Positions 1 through 5,080 of a stretch of DNA of 5,124 nucleotides are shown here, piece by piece. A program made the position numbers and the translations under genes. Position 1 is the stretch's first letter. Each line of letters begins with the position of its first letter. The DNA comes from an uncultured Oscillospiraceae bacterium. GTDB taxonomy: Bacteria; Bacillota; Clostridia; Oscillospirales; Acutalibacteraceae. The stretch is from positions 1 through 5,124 of the forward strand of contig USCI01000124.1 of NCBI GenBank assembly GCA_900553255.1, given 5' to 3'. The notes under the pieces were generated by a model, which was not told the DNA's origin, ran no database searches, and saw nothing but the letters and a program-made list of their open reading frames with translations.

Positions 1-52
1 CACGCCGCATTTGTGCAACCTGCTATCTGCCAACCAGTTTTTCGACACGCTG

Positions 53-82
53 AACGCCCGACACAAAATGTCGGGCGTTTTT
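53..82 (+). terminator. Intrinsic terminator of a plus-strand unit lying left of the window
   Basis: An 11-bp perfect stem (AACGCCCGACA at 53-63, TGTCGGGCGTT at 69-79) with a 5-base loop CAAAA is followed by a T-run at 78-82. Read on the minus strand the stem is followed by CAGCGTG rather than T-rich sequence, so it is polar for plus-strand transcription. It sits 3 bases beyond the stop of the minus-strand membrane protein gene, as expected between convergent units. A TGA at 51-53 abuts the stem and could be the stop of a gene entering from the left, but only 17 codons are visible and I cannot identify one. Confidence 0.8.
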
Positions 83-85
83 ACC

Positions 86-1009
86 TTATTCCTGGGTGTC
101 CCCGGCATGCTCCGCCGGCGGTTCAGTCGCTGCAACCGTTGTCGGTTCAACAGCCTCGGCCGGCTCAGGGACTTCCTGTTTTCCGAAAGCCTGTGCGTAG
201 GCAAACAGGAGTGCGAACAGGCCAACTGCCAGGTCGATAAATCCGGCCAGCTCACTGGAATTGTAGGCGGCGGTGTTGCCCAGCAGGTACATCCCGAACC
301 GGGTCAGCGGGGCGCTGATCGCCATCAGTGCCGTTCCGAGCGCGTACCAGAAAAGCAGCTTGGAGGGCGTTTCTCCCACCCCGGAAACATACCGGGCAAA
401 GGAGAAGAAAAACAGCAGGATAAAAATGAGCATCACAAAATCATAAAAGCTCTCGGTTACGTTGACGGCGCTGGCATAGGTCATCTCGTACCGCGCCAGA
501 CGGAACCAGATCCAGACGGACGGCGCCAGCGCCATCAGCCGGAACACACCGCTGCGGCTGCGGTTTTCCTGCAGCCACTGCAGACCGAGCAGCACCAGAA
601 ATACACCGCCCAGTATGCCGCCAACCAGGCTGACGGCCAGAACCACATACTGCAGGCTGCTGGGCTTGGTCATCGCCGGAGCCGGCAGTATGCCTTTGAA
701 CTGCCACATAAAAAATTCATACAGGGAGCCCAGTGCCATGACCGCGCCGCAGAGTACGCCGCCGCAAGCCGCGGCGGTCAGCGGCGGGCCGGCCATCACA
801 ACCGGCCGCTTTTCGCTGCGCCAGATCAGCAGCGCGGCGGCGAGCAGGGTCAGCAGCATGATGGCGATGACGATATAGCTCAGACGGAACCGTCCGGTGT
901 GCGCCTCCTGCATCATCGGCATCAGCACGATCCGCAGCGTCAGCACAACCGCTGTCATCACCGTGGTCAGAACAACCGCTTTTTTCTTACCGTCCCATTT
1001 AGCCTTCAT
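86..1009 (-). CDS. Multi-pass membrane protein of unknown function, second gene after citrate synthase
   Basis: I do not recognise a family. The 307-residue product has a short basic N-terminus (MKAKWDGKKK) and about seven or eight hydrophobic segments, near residues 11-31, 43-63, 75-97, 121-144, 155-172, 188-206, 217-236 and 253-272. It ends in a hydrophilic Pro/Glu/Ala/Thr-rich tail from about 276 to 307. There is no Cys/His metal motif, ATP-binding motif or signal peptidase site that I can see. A GTG start at 1021 would add four residues. I prefer the ATG at 1009 because AAGGTG at 1019-1024 lies 9 bases upstream and would serve as its ribosome binding site. The gene follows citrate synthase by 38 bases on the same strand with no terminator between, so co-transcription is likely. 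Membrane location is well supported; a transporter, sensor or assembly role cannot be chosen from sequence alone. Confidence 0.85.
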   Translation of the reverse strand: MKAKWDGKKKAVVLTTVMTAVVLTLRIVLMPMMQEAHTGRFRLSYIVIAIMLLTLLAAALLIWRSEKRPVVMAGPPLTAAACGGVLCGAVMALGSLYEFFMWQFKGILPAPAMTKPSSLQYVVLAVSLVGGILGGVFLVLLGLQWLQENRSRSGVFRLMALAPSVWIWFRLARYEMTYASAVNVTESFYDFVMLIFILLFFFSFARYVSGVGETPSKLLFWYALGTALMAISAPLTRFGMYLLGNTAAYNSSELAGFIDLAVGLFALLFAYAQAFGKQEVPEPAEAVEPTTVAATEPPAEHAGDTQE

Positions 1010-1018
1010 GGCTGACGA

Positions 1019-1024
1019 CACCTT
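1019..1024 (-). promoter_or_regulatory. Ribosome binding site deciding the membrane protein start
   Basis: On the minus strand the sequence reads AAGAAGGTG, then 9 bases, then ATG (1007-1009). AAGGTG pairs with the 16S rRNA tail. The in-frame GTG at 1019-1021 lies inside this motif and has only A/G-rich sequence without a clear GGAGG ahead of it, so it is the less likely start. Confidence 0.5.
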
Positions 1025-1047
1025 CTTTTTCTTTCTGTCCGACGCGT

Positions 1048-2412
1048 TCAGCGTTCATTGAGGGGAATATACGACTGTGCATGGGCGATGGCTTTATAGG
1101 CGGGGCGGATAATCCTTCCACCGGTGAGGATTTCCTCGATCCGGTGTGCGCACCAGCCGGGCATGCGGGCGACGGCAAACAGCGGGGTGAAAAGGTCGGG
1201 ATGGATGCCAAGCGACCGGTACACCAGGCCGGAATACATGTCCACATTCGCACACATCACCTTGGAGACGCCCTTGACTTCGGCCATCACGCCGGGAGTC
1301 AGGCGCTCCACCGCTTCCAGCAGCCGGAACTCGTCACCGTAACCTTTTTCCTCTGCCAGTTTTACCGCATACTTTTTCAGGATAACCGCGCGGGGGTCGG
1401 ACAGGGTGTATACCGCGTGGCCCATACCGTAGATCAGCCCGGTGCGGTCGCCCTCCTGCTTGTTGACGATCCGGATCAGGAAACGGCGGATTTCCTCGTC
1501 GTTTCCCCAGTCCTTTACGCCGGCCTTGATGCAGTCGAGCATCTGCATGACCTTGATGTTCGCACCGCCGTGGCGGGGTCCCTTGAGAGCGCCGATGGCG
1601 GCGCCCATCGCCGAATAGGTATCGGTGCCGGAGGAGGAGAGCACCCGTGCGGCGAAGGTCGAATTGTTGCCGCCGCCGTGCTCCGCATGCAGCATCAGGC
1701 ACAGATCCAGCAGCCGCGCTTCCTCCTCGGTATAGTTGGTGTCGGCACGGATGGTGCGCAGGATCGTCTCCGAGGTGGACAGCCCATCCACCATTGGATG
1801 CACCACCATGCTCTCCCGGTCGTAATGATGCCGCTTGACCTGATAGGCGTACGACATGATGGTGGGCATGCGCGCAATCAGTTCGATGGACTGGCGCAGC
1901 ACGTTTTCCATCGACAGATCGTCCGGGATATCGTCATAGGAGTACAGAGCAAGCACCGACCGGGCAAGCTTGTTCATGATGTTCGGAGAGGGCGCCTTGA
2001 TGATCATATCCTCGGCAAAAAACTCCGGAAGCTCCCGGTAACCGGACAGCAACTCCCGGAACTTATCCAGCTGCGCGCGGGTGGGCAGCTTGCCGAACAG
2101 CAGCAGCCAGGCGATCTCTTCGAACCCGAAGCGCTGCTCCGCAGTGCAGCCTTCCACCAGCTCGTTGATATCGTACCCGCGGTAGGTCAGCCGCCCTTCC
2201 ACCGGCGCGCGTTCCCCTTCGTTGAGCACATAGCCGTGTACGTTGCAGATCAGGGTCAGTCCCGCCATTACGCCGCTGCCGTCCGCATTGCGCAGTCCGC
2301 GCTTGACATCATACTTTTCAAATTTTTGCGGGTCAATCTGGTTATTTTTTCGGAACTCGTCGCATAAAGCTGTCAGTGTATCGTTGGAAATATGCCGCCC
2401 TGTCCGGTCCAT
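1048..2412 (-). CDS. Citrate synthase (citrate/2-methylcitrate synthase family)
   Basis: Condenses acetyl-CoA with oxaloacetate to citrate in the cytoplasm; in a fermentative Clostridium-like cell this mainly feeds 2-oxoglutarate and glutamate synthesis. The 454-residue protein has the family landmarks in order: RLTYRGYDI (74-82), LHAEHGGGN (241-249) with catalytic His245, GPRHGGAN (278-285) with His281, YGMGHAVY (328-335) and DPRA (339-342) for oxaloacetate binding, and ANVDMYSG (388-395) with catalytic Asp391. These match His274, His320 and Asp375 of the pig enzyme. It is somewhat longer than E. coli GltA, with about 40 extra N-terminal residues before RGLRNADGSGV, as I recall for the clostridial subgroup. 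HGGGN replaces the common HEGGN. The ATG at 2412 is preceded by GAGAGGAAGAG and by a consensus promoter at 2461-2489. A 2-methylcitrate synthase role is possible, but no prp genes are nearby. I leave the symbol blank because gltA, citZ and prpC cannot be separated here. Confidence 0.95.
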   Translation of the reverse strand: MDRTGRHISNDTLTALCDEFRKNNQIDPQKFEKYDVKRGLRNADGSGVMAGLTLICNVHGYVLNEGERAPVEGRLTYRGYDINELVEGCTAEQRFGFEEIAWLLLFGKLPTRAQLDKFRELLSGYRELPEFFAEDMIIKAPSPNIMNKLARSVLALYSYDDIPDDLSMENVLRQSIELIARMPTIMSYAYQVKRHHYDRESMVVHPMVDGLSTSETILRTIRADTNYTEEEARLLDLCLMLHAEHGGGNNSTFAARVLSSSGTDTYSAMGAAIGALKGPRHGGANIKVMQMLDCIKAGVKDWGNDEEIRRFLIRIVNKQEGDRTGLIYGMGHAVYTLSDPRAVILKKYAVKLAEEKGYGDEFRLLEAVERLTPGVMAEVKGVSKVMCANVDMYSGLVYRSLGIHPDLFTPLFAVARMPGWCAHRIEEILTGGRIIRPAYKAIAHAQSYIPLNER

Positions 2413-2460
2413 GGATGCTCTTCCTCTCTTGAAAATGCTCTCTGGGTTATATAAGAATTA

Positions 2461-2489
2461 ATTATAGACCCAGTCATGCAGAAAGTCAA
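2461..2489 (-). promoter_or_regulatory. Sigma-A promoter of the citrate synthase operon
   Basis: On the minus strand there is a -35 box TTGACT (2484-2489), a 17-base spacer and a perfect -10 box TATAAT (2461-2466). Transcription should begin near 2454, giving a leader of about 42 bases before the ATG at 2412. One mismatch in twelve positions with ideal spacing suggests strong housekeeping expression. The position fits citrate synthase and the membrane protein gene behind it. Confidence 0.85.
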
Positions 2490-2509
2490 GGAATCCGGCG
2501 AAATATTCC
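2490..2509. repeat. Inverted repeat GGAAT-N10-ATTCC upstream of the citrate synthase -35 box
   Basis: GGAAT at 2490-2494 and ATTCC at 2505-2509 are perfect 5-base arms spaced by 10 bases, and the repeat directly abuts the -35 box at 2484-2489. The 8-base palindrome TCCCGGGA (2507-2514) overlaps its far arm. The placement would suit a regulator binding one face of the helix upstream of the promoter. Arms this short can arise by chance, and I know no regulator with this exact site. Confidence 0.25.
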
Positions 2510-2665
2510 CGGGATCTTTTTTGAAAATGCAATTTTGGGTTGTCAATCTTTCATTTTTTTGAAAGAAAACGGGATTGTATCCGGAAAATCCGGACAAGGA
2601 CGGCTGACGGATGGGAAAAACTATCATTTTCCTGCGTCAGGCGAAGGCGGGAGGGAGGCGGCGCC

Positions 2666-2755
2666 ATGTGGTGCGGGCAACCCGCTTCCGACCGGGACGG
2701 CGGTTATGCAGGCGGGATTGACGGAAAAGGAAATGCGACGACCGGGAAAGGATGA
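2666..2755 (+). CDS. Possible 29-residue leader peptide overlapping the spoIID start
   Basis: ATG at 2666 is preceded by GGGAGG (2653-2658) at a 7-base spacing, a better ribosome binding site than most annotated genes here have. The ORF encodes a 29-residue glycine-rich peptide beginning MWCGQPAS and ends at TGA 2753-2755. That stop overlaps the upstream ATG of the spoIID frame (2752-2754) as ATGA and lies 8 bases before the preferred ATG at 2764. Its early codons include a compact hairpin, GCGGG-CAA-CCCGC (2673-2685). A ribosome ending here would be placed to restart on spoIID. The peptide has no recognisable family, signal sequence or run of regulatory codons. It may be a chance ORF in GC-rich leader DNA. 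Confidence 0.25.
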   Translation: MWCGQPASDRDGGYAGGIDGKGNATTGKG

Positions 2756-2757
2756 GG
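2748..2757 (+). promoter_or_regulatory. Ribosome binding site for spoIID
   Basis: AAGGATGAGG at 2748-2757 contains GAGG ending 6 bases before ATG 2764, the spacing expected of a Shine-Dalgarno site. The in-frame ATG at 2752 lies within this motif and has only GGA four bases upstream, so 2764 is preferred unless translation is coupled to the small upstream ORF. Confidence 0.55.
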
Positions 2758-2763
2758 CAAGGA

Positions 2764-3780
2764 ATGAAACGTTATTTGGTGCTGGTGCTGATTGTGTTTA
2801 CGCTGCTGCTGCTTGTGCCGCTGCCGGCACTGGGAAGCCGGGACGGGGACAAGCCCGGCGCCGACGTGTCGAAAACGCCGGCACCGTCGCCGGACGGCAA
2901 TATATCCGACACCGGCTCCGCACCGGAGGAAAATGCCACCTTTAAAATCCTGAATACGGCTACCGGCGAGGTGGTCGAGATGGGGGAGCGCGAATTTGTG
3001 ATCGGCACCGTCGCCTCCGAGATGCCGGCATCCTACCACACCGAAGCGCTTAAGGCGCAGGCGGTGGCTTCCTATACCTATTATTCGGCCAAGCGCGCCA
3101 AGGCGCGGGAGGAACCGGAGGAGGCGCTCAAGGGGGCGGATTTTTCGGATGTACCCGCGACCTTCCCCGAGACCTATACCGAAGAGGGGTTGCGTGAGCG
3201 GTGGGGCGACAATTTTGATACCTATTATAATAAGATCTGCGTCGCGGTGGATGAGGTGATGGGGAAGACGATTACGTATGACGGGCAGCTGATTTATGCC
3301 GCCTATCACGCCATCAGCAGCGGAACCACCGAAACCGGCGTACCGGTGTGGAATGTGGATTATCCGTATCTGCAGTCGGTTCCGAGTCCCGGCGACAAGC
3401 TGTCTCCGCAGTATTCCTCCGAGGCGTCATTTACCGCGGAGCAGTTTTCCGCCGCGGTCAGCGGGATTGCCGACGGTTTGAATCTCAGCGGGGATCCAGC
3501 CGGCTGGATTACCGGGGAGGCGGAGCGCACCGCGGCCGGGACGGTGACGGCGCTGACGGTGGGCGGGGTCAGCCTGACCGGCCAGCAGGTGCGGGAGGCG
3601 CTGGAGCTGCGTTCCGCCTGCTTTACCGTCGAGTGGCGGGAAAATACCTTTCTGTTCACCGTTCAGGGATACGGTCATGGGGTGGGGATGAGCCAGTACG
3701 GCGCCGATTACCTCGCACGGCAGGGCTCCACCTATGAGGAGATCCTGCATTACTATTATACCGGGGTGGTCATCTCCTGA
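2764..3780 (+). CDS. spoIID: SpoIID/LytB-domain peptidoglycan lytic transglycosylase (stage II sporulation protein D)
   Basis: SpoIID cleaves glycan strands stripped of stem peptides at the mother cell-forespore septum during engulfment, working with SpoIIM and SpoIIP outside the mother-cell membrane. The 338-residue protein begins MKRY and then a hydrophobic segment at 5-23, a signal peptide or anchor with possible cleavage after PALG (21-24). A Pro/Ser/Asp-rich linker runs to about 57. The SpoIID domain follows: FVIGTVASEMP (78-88) carries the likely catalytic Glu86, then EALKAQAVASYTYY (94-107), YAAYHAISSGTTE (178-190), PYLQSV (201-206) and the C-terminal GYGHGVGMSQYGA (302-314). Length is close to Bacillus SpoIID. 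An ATG at 2752 would add four residues. No spoIIM, spoIIP, spoIIQ or spoIIID is in the window, so a vegetative or germination SpoIID-like enzyme (LytB, SleB-type context) is a weaker alternative. Family is sure; the exact spoIID role is probable. Confidence 0.9.
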   Translation: MKRYLVLVLIVFTLLLLVPLPALGSRDGDKPGADVSKTPAPSPDGNISDTGSAPEENATFKILNTATGEVVEMGEREFVIGTVASEMPASYHTEALKAQAVASYTYYSAKRAKAREEPEEALKGADFSDVPATFPETYTEEGLRERWGDNFDTYYNKICVAVDEVMGKTITYDGQLIYAAYHAISSGTTETGVPVWNVDYPYLQSVPSPGDKLSPQYSSEASFTAEQFSAAVSGIADGLNLSGDPAGWITGEAERTAAGTVTALTVGGVSLTGQQVREALELRSACFTVEWRENTFLFTVQGYGHGVGMSQYGADYLARQGSTYEEILHYYYTGVVIS

Positions 3781-3786
3781 TTTCGT

Positions 3787-3815
3787 TTGACAGCCGGGCC
3801 GGGTGGGTGTAAACT
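3787..3815 (+). promoter_or_regulatory. Probable sigma-A promoter for the eutP-like gene
   Basis: A perfect -35 box TTGACA (3787-3792), a 17-base spacer and TAAACT (3810-3815, four of six matches to TATAAT) lie seven bases after the spoIID stop. Transcription would begin near 3822, leaving about 35 bases before the ATG at 3857. No terminator is visible between spoIID and this site, so some read-through is possible, but the downstream genes appear able to be expressed independently of sporulation. Confidence 0.65.
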
Positions 3816-3856
3816 GAAAGCAGGGAAACCGAGACAAAGGATGGAGCACACCGGAC

Positions 3857-4315
3857 ATGAAAAAACTGATTCTGATCGGGCGCACGGGCTGCGGGAAAAC
3901 CACGCTGACGCAGGCGCTGCTGGGCAAAAAGCTCGTTTACCACAAAACGCAGGCGGTCTATCACGGCAGCGTATTGATCGACACGCCCGGGGAGTATGCG
4001 GAAACCAAGCAGCTCGGCGGCGCGCTTGCGGTGTATTCGTATGAGGCGGATGTGGTGGGACTGCTGCTGAGCGCGGCAGAGCCGTATTCGCTTTACCCGC
4101 CCTGCGTGACGGCGTCGGCCAACCGCGAGGTGATCGGAATCGTCACCCAGATCGACCGGCCGAACGCCGATCCGGACCAGGCGGAGCGCTGGCTGCGGCT
4201 GGCGGGCTGTCAAACGGTATACCGGGTCAGCGCCCGTACCGGTGAGGGGCTGGCGGATGTGCTTAACCATCTGCGGGAATCGGACGATGATCCCTGTGCG
4301 CTGCCGGCGGAATAA
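3857..4315 (+). CDS. EutP/PduV-family small GTPase-like protein
   Basis: The 152-residue protein is a single P-loop domain of the EutP/PduV family, whose members are usually found in ethanolamine or propanediol microcompartment operons. E. coli-type EutP has been described as an acetate kinase, and PduV is linked to microcompartment positioning; neither role can be assumed here. Motifs in order are GRTGCGKT (8-15, Walker A), the EutP-typical KTQAV (30-34), IDTPGEY (41-47, G3), TQID (97-100, in place of the usual NKxD/TKxD) and SARTGEG (125-131, G5). There is no signal peptide or membrane segment, so it is cytoplasmic. The start at 3857 gives the Walker A motif its usual distance from the N-terminus; GGATGGAG ends 10 bases upstream, a rather long spacing. 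It has its own promoter and precedes the kinase-like gene by 96 bases. No shell protein, ethanolamine lyase or other eut/pdu gene is in the window. Confidence 0.88.
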   Translation: MKKLILIGRTGCGKTTLTQALLGKKLVYHKTQAVYHGSVLIDTPGEYAETKQLGGALAVYSYEADVVGLLLSAAEPYSLYPPCVTASANREVIGIVTQIDRPNADPDQAERWLRLAGCQTVYRVSARTGEGLADVLNHLRESDDDPCALPAE

Positions 4316-4316
4316 T

Positions 4317-4375
4317 CCCGCCGGACGGCGTGAACACTACATTTTACGGGAGGACGCGTGCCGCCGTCAGGCGGG
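4317..4375 (+). repeat. Long inverted repeat between the EutP-like and kinase-like genes
   Basis: CCCGCC (4317-4322) and GACGGCG (4324-4330) pair with CGCCGTC (4362-4368) and GGCGGG (4370-4375). This makes 13 base pairs with one G/A mismatch and a 31-base loop. The repeat starts directly after the TAA at 4313-4315. No T-run follows, so it is not a normal intrinsic terminator. The loop contains GGGAGG (4348-4353) and GTG (4358-4360), a possible alternative start for the next gene. It may act as an RNA processing or translation-control element; GC-rich sequence makes chance pairing possible. Confidence 0.4.
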
Positions 4376-4395
4376 CGGTATTCCCAGCGCGGAAG

Positions 4396-4402
4396 AAAGG
4401 AG
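4396..4402 (+). promoter_or_regulatory. Ribosome binding site deciding the kinase-like gene start
   Basis: AAAGGAG at 4396-4402 lies 9 bases before ATG 4412. It supports this start over the upstream in-frame GTG at 4358, which has its own GGGAGG only 4 bases away and would add 18 residues that the family does not normally have. Confidence 0.75.
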
Positions 4403-4411
4403 CGGATTATT

Positions 4412-5032
4412 ATGGCAGGCGACATCATTTTGACCATCGGCCGGCAGTACGGCAGCGGCGGCCGGGAAATCGGCCGGAAGATTGCGGAAAAACGCGGCAT
4501 GGCGTTTTACGACAAGGAGCTGCTCACCCTTGCCGCAAAGGAAAGCGGCATGAGCGAGGACATTTTCGAGCACTACGACGAGACGCCCGCGAGCAGCCTG
4601 CTGTATTCGCTCTCCATGAGCGCCTCTGCTCTCGGTGCCGGGGGTGTCTACGCCAATGTGCCGCTGCACCACCAGGTGTTCCTCGCGCAGTTTGACGCGA
4701 TCAGGAAGGCCGCGCAGCAGGGGCCGTGCGTGATCGTCGGCCGCTGTGCGGATTACGCGCTCGCGGATGACCCCCGCCGGCTGAGCGTTTTTATCCATGC
4801 GCCGGCTCAGGTGCGCCTTGAGCGGGTGTGTACGCTGTATGGACTGTCCCGCCGTGAGGCGGAGACGGCCATGGCCAAAACCGACAAGCGCCGCGCCAAC
4901 TATCATAATTTCTATTCGGACAAAAAGTGGGGTGCGGCCACCACCTACCATTTGTGTGTGGATTCGAGCATCAACGGCATTGACGGGACGGTCGAGCTGC
5001 TCGACCGGTTTATGGACAACTGGAAGCGCTGA
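4412..5032 (+). CDS. Cytidylate-kinase-like family protein
   Basis: The 206-residue protein is a P-loop kinase fold of the cytidylate-kinase-like family (Pfam Cytidylate_kin2 type), common in Clostridia and distinct from true Cmk. Nucleoside monophosphate phosphorylation is the assumed activity; the real substrate is not established. The protein starts MAGDIILTIGRQ and has the P-loop GRQYGSGGREIG at 10-21, FYDKELL at 32-38, VGRCADYAL at 109-117, SVFIHAP at 125-131 and the basic lid-like stretch KTDKRRANYHNFY at 156-168. LCVDSS (181-186) near the end is also typical. No membrane segment or signal peptide is present, so it should be cytoplasmic. ATG 4412 is chosen for its AAAGGAG site and because homologues begin a few residues before the IGRQYGSGG motif. 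It probably shares a transcript with the EutP-like gene, and terminators follow it. Confidence 0.9.
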   Translation: MAGDIILTIGRQYGSGGREIGRKIAEKRGMAFYDKELLTLAAKESGMSEDIFEHYDETPASSLLYSLSMSASALGAGGVYANVPLHHQVFLAQFDAIRKAAQQGPCVIVGRCADYALADDPRRLSVFIHAPAQVRLERVCTLYGLSRREAETAMAKTDKRRANYHNFYSDKKWGAATTYHLCVDSSINGIDGTVELLDRFMDNWKR

Positions 5033-5037
5033 GCGCC

Positions 5038-5071
5038 AAAAAGCCGCGGCGGGATTTTCCCGCCGCGGCTT
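5038..5071 (-). terminator. Perfect 14-bp hairpin with its T-run on the minus strand
   Basis: AAGCCGCGGCGGGA (5041-5054) and its exact complement at 5058-5071 enclose a 3-base loop, just 8 bases beyond the kinase-like stop. The A-run at 5038-5042 becomes a five-T run after the stem on the minus strand, whereas on the plus strand the stem is followed by CAGCTTGTC. It therefore best fits a terminator for a convergent minus-strand gene beyond the right edge. On the plus strand it could instead protect the 3' end of the kinase-like mRNA. Confidence 0.5.
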
Positions 5072-5080
5072 CAGCTTGTC

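Larger units (their letters stand above)
2413..2763. other. Divergent intergenic control region (about 350 bases)
   Basis: The left part is AT-rich and holds the citrate synthase promoter, its leader and the GGAAT/ATTCC repeat. At 2547-2566 there is a 7-bp A/T-rich inverted repeat (TCTTTCA, six T, TGAAAGA). At 2580-2594 two copies of the palindrome TCCGGA are separated by AAA. The right part is GC-rich and holds a possible 29-codon leader ORF (2666-2755). I searched by eye for a plus-strand promoter for spoIID. TTGTCA at 2540-2545 resembles a -35 box but lacks a credible -10, TATCAT at 2622-2627 lacks a -35, and no clear sigma-E pair of boxes is seen. Confidence 0.6.

Noticed and set aside
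3..53. The tail of a plus-strand gene ending at TGA 51-53
   Set aside because: Seventeen codons without a recognisable motif are too few to support a gene. All three plus frames are open over this stretch up to that point, so the frame cannot be chosen.
11..1015. A 334-codon plus-strand open frame opposite the membrane protein gene
   Set aside because: It is fully antisense to a gene with convincing membrane segments. Its translation is rich in Gln, His, Arg and Gly with no domain, as expected of a shadow frame in GC-rich DNA, and it would run through the terminator at 53-82.
1081..2367. A 428-codon plus-strand open frame opposite citrate synthase
   Set aside because: The minus strand encodes an unmistakable citrate synthase. 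The antisense frame shows no motif, and no plausible ribosome binding site or promoter was seen for it.
2373..2627. An 84-codon minus-strand frame crossing the citrate synthase promoter
   Set aside because: It would lie over the strong promoter and the start of citrate synthase in another frame, and its composition is not protein-like.
2540..2627. A plus-strand sigma-A or sigma-E promoter for spoIID
   Set aside because: TTGTCA (2540-2545) has no acceptable -10 at 16-18 bases, TATCAT (2622-2627) has no -35, and no pair of sigma-E-like boxes is evident. The promoter is left unassigned.
2535..2945. A 136-codon plus-strand open frame overlapping the start of spoIID
   Set aside because: It runs out of frame into spoIID, has no family resemblance and no clear ribosome binding site. 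Only the shorter 2666-2755 ORF in another frame has a good translation signal.
3427..3927. A 166-codon minus-strand frame opposite spoIID and the EutP-like start
   Set aside because: It is antisense to two genes with clear motifs and is low-complexity Pro/Arg/Gly-rich, a typical shadow frame.
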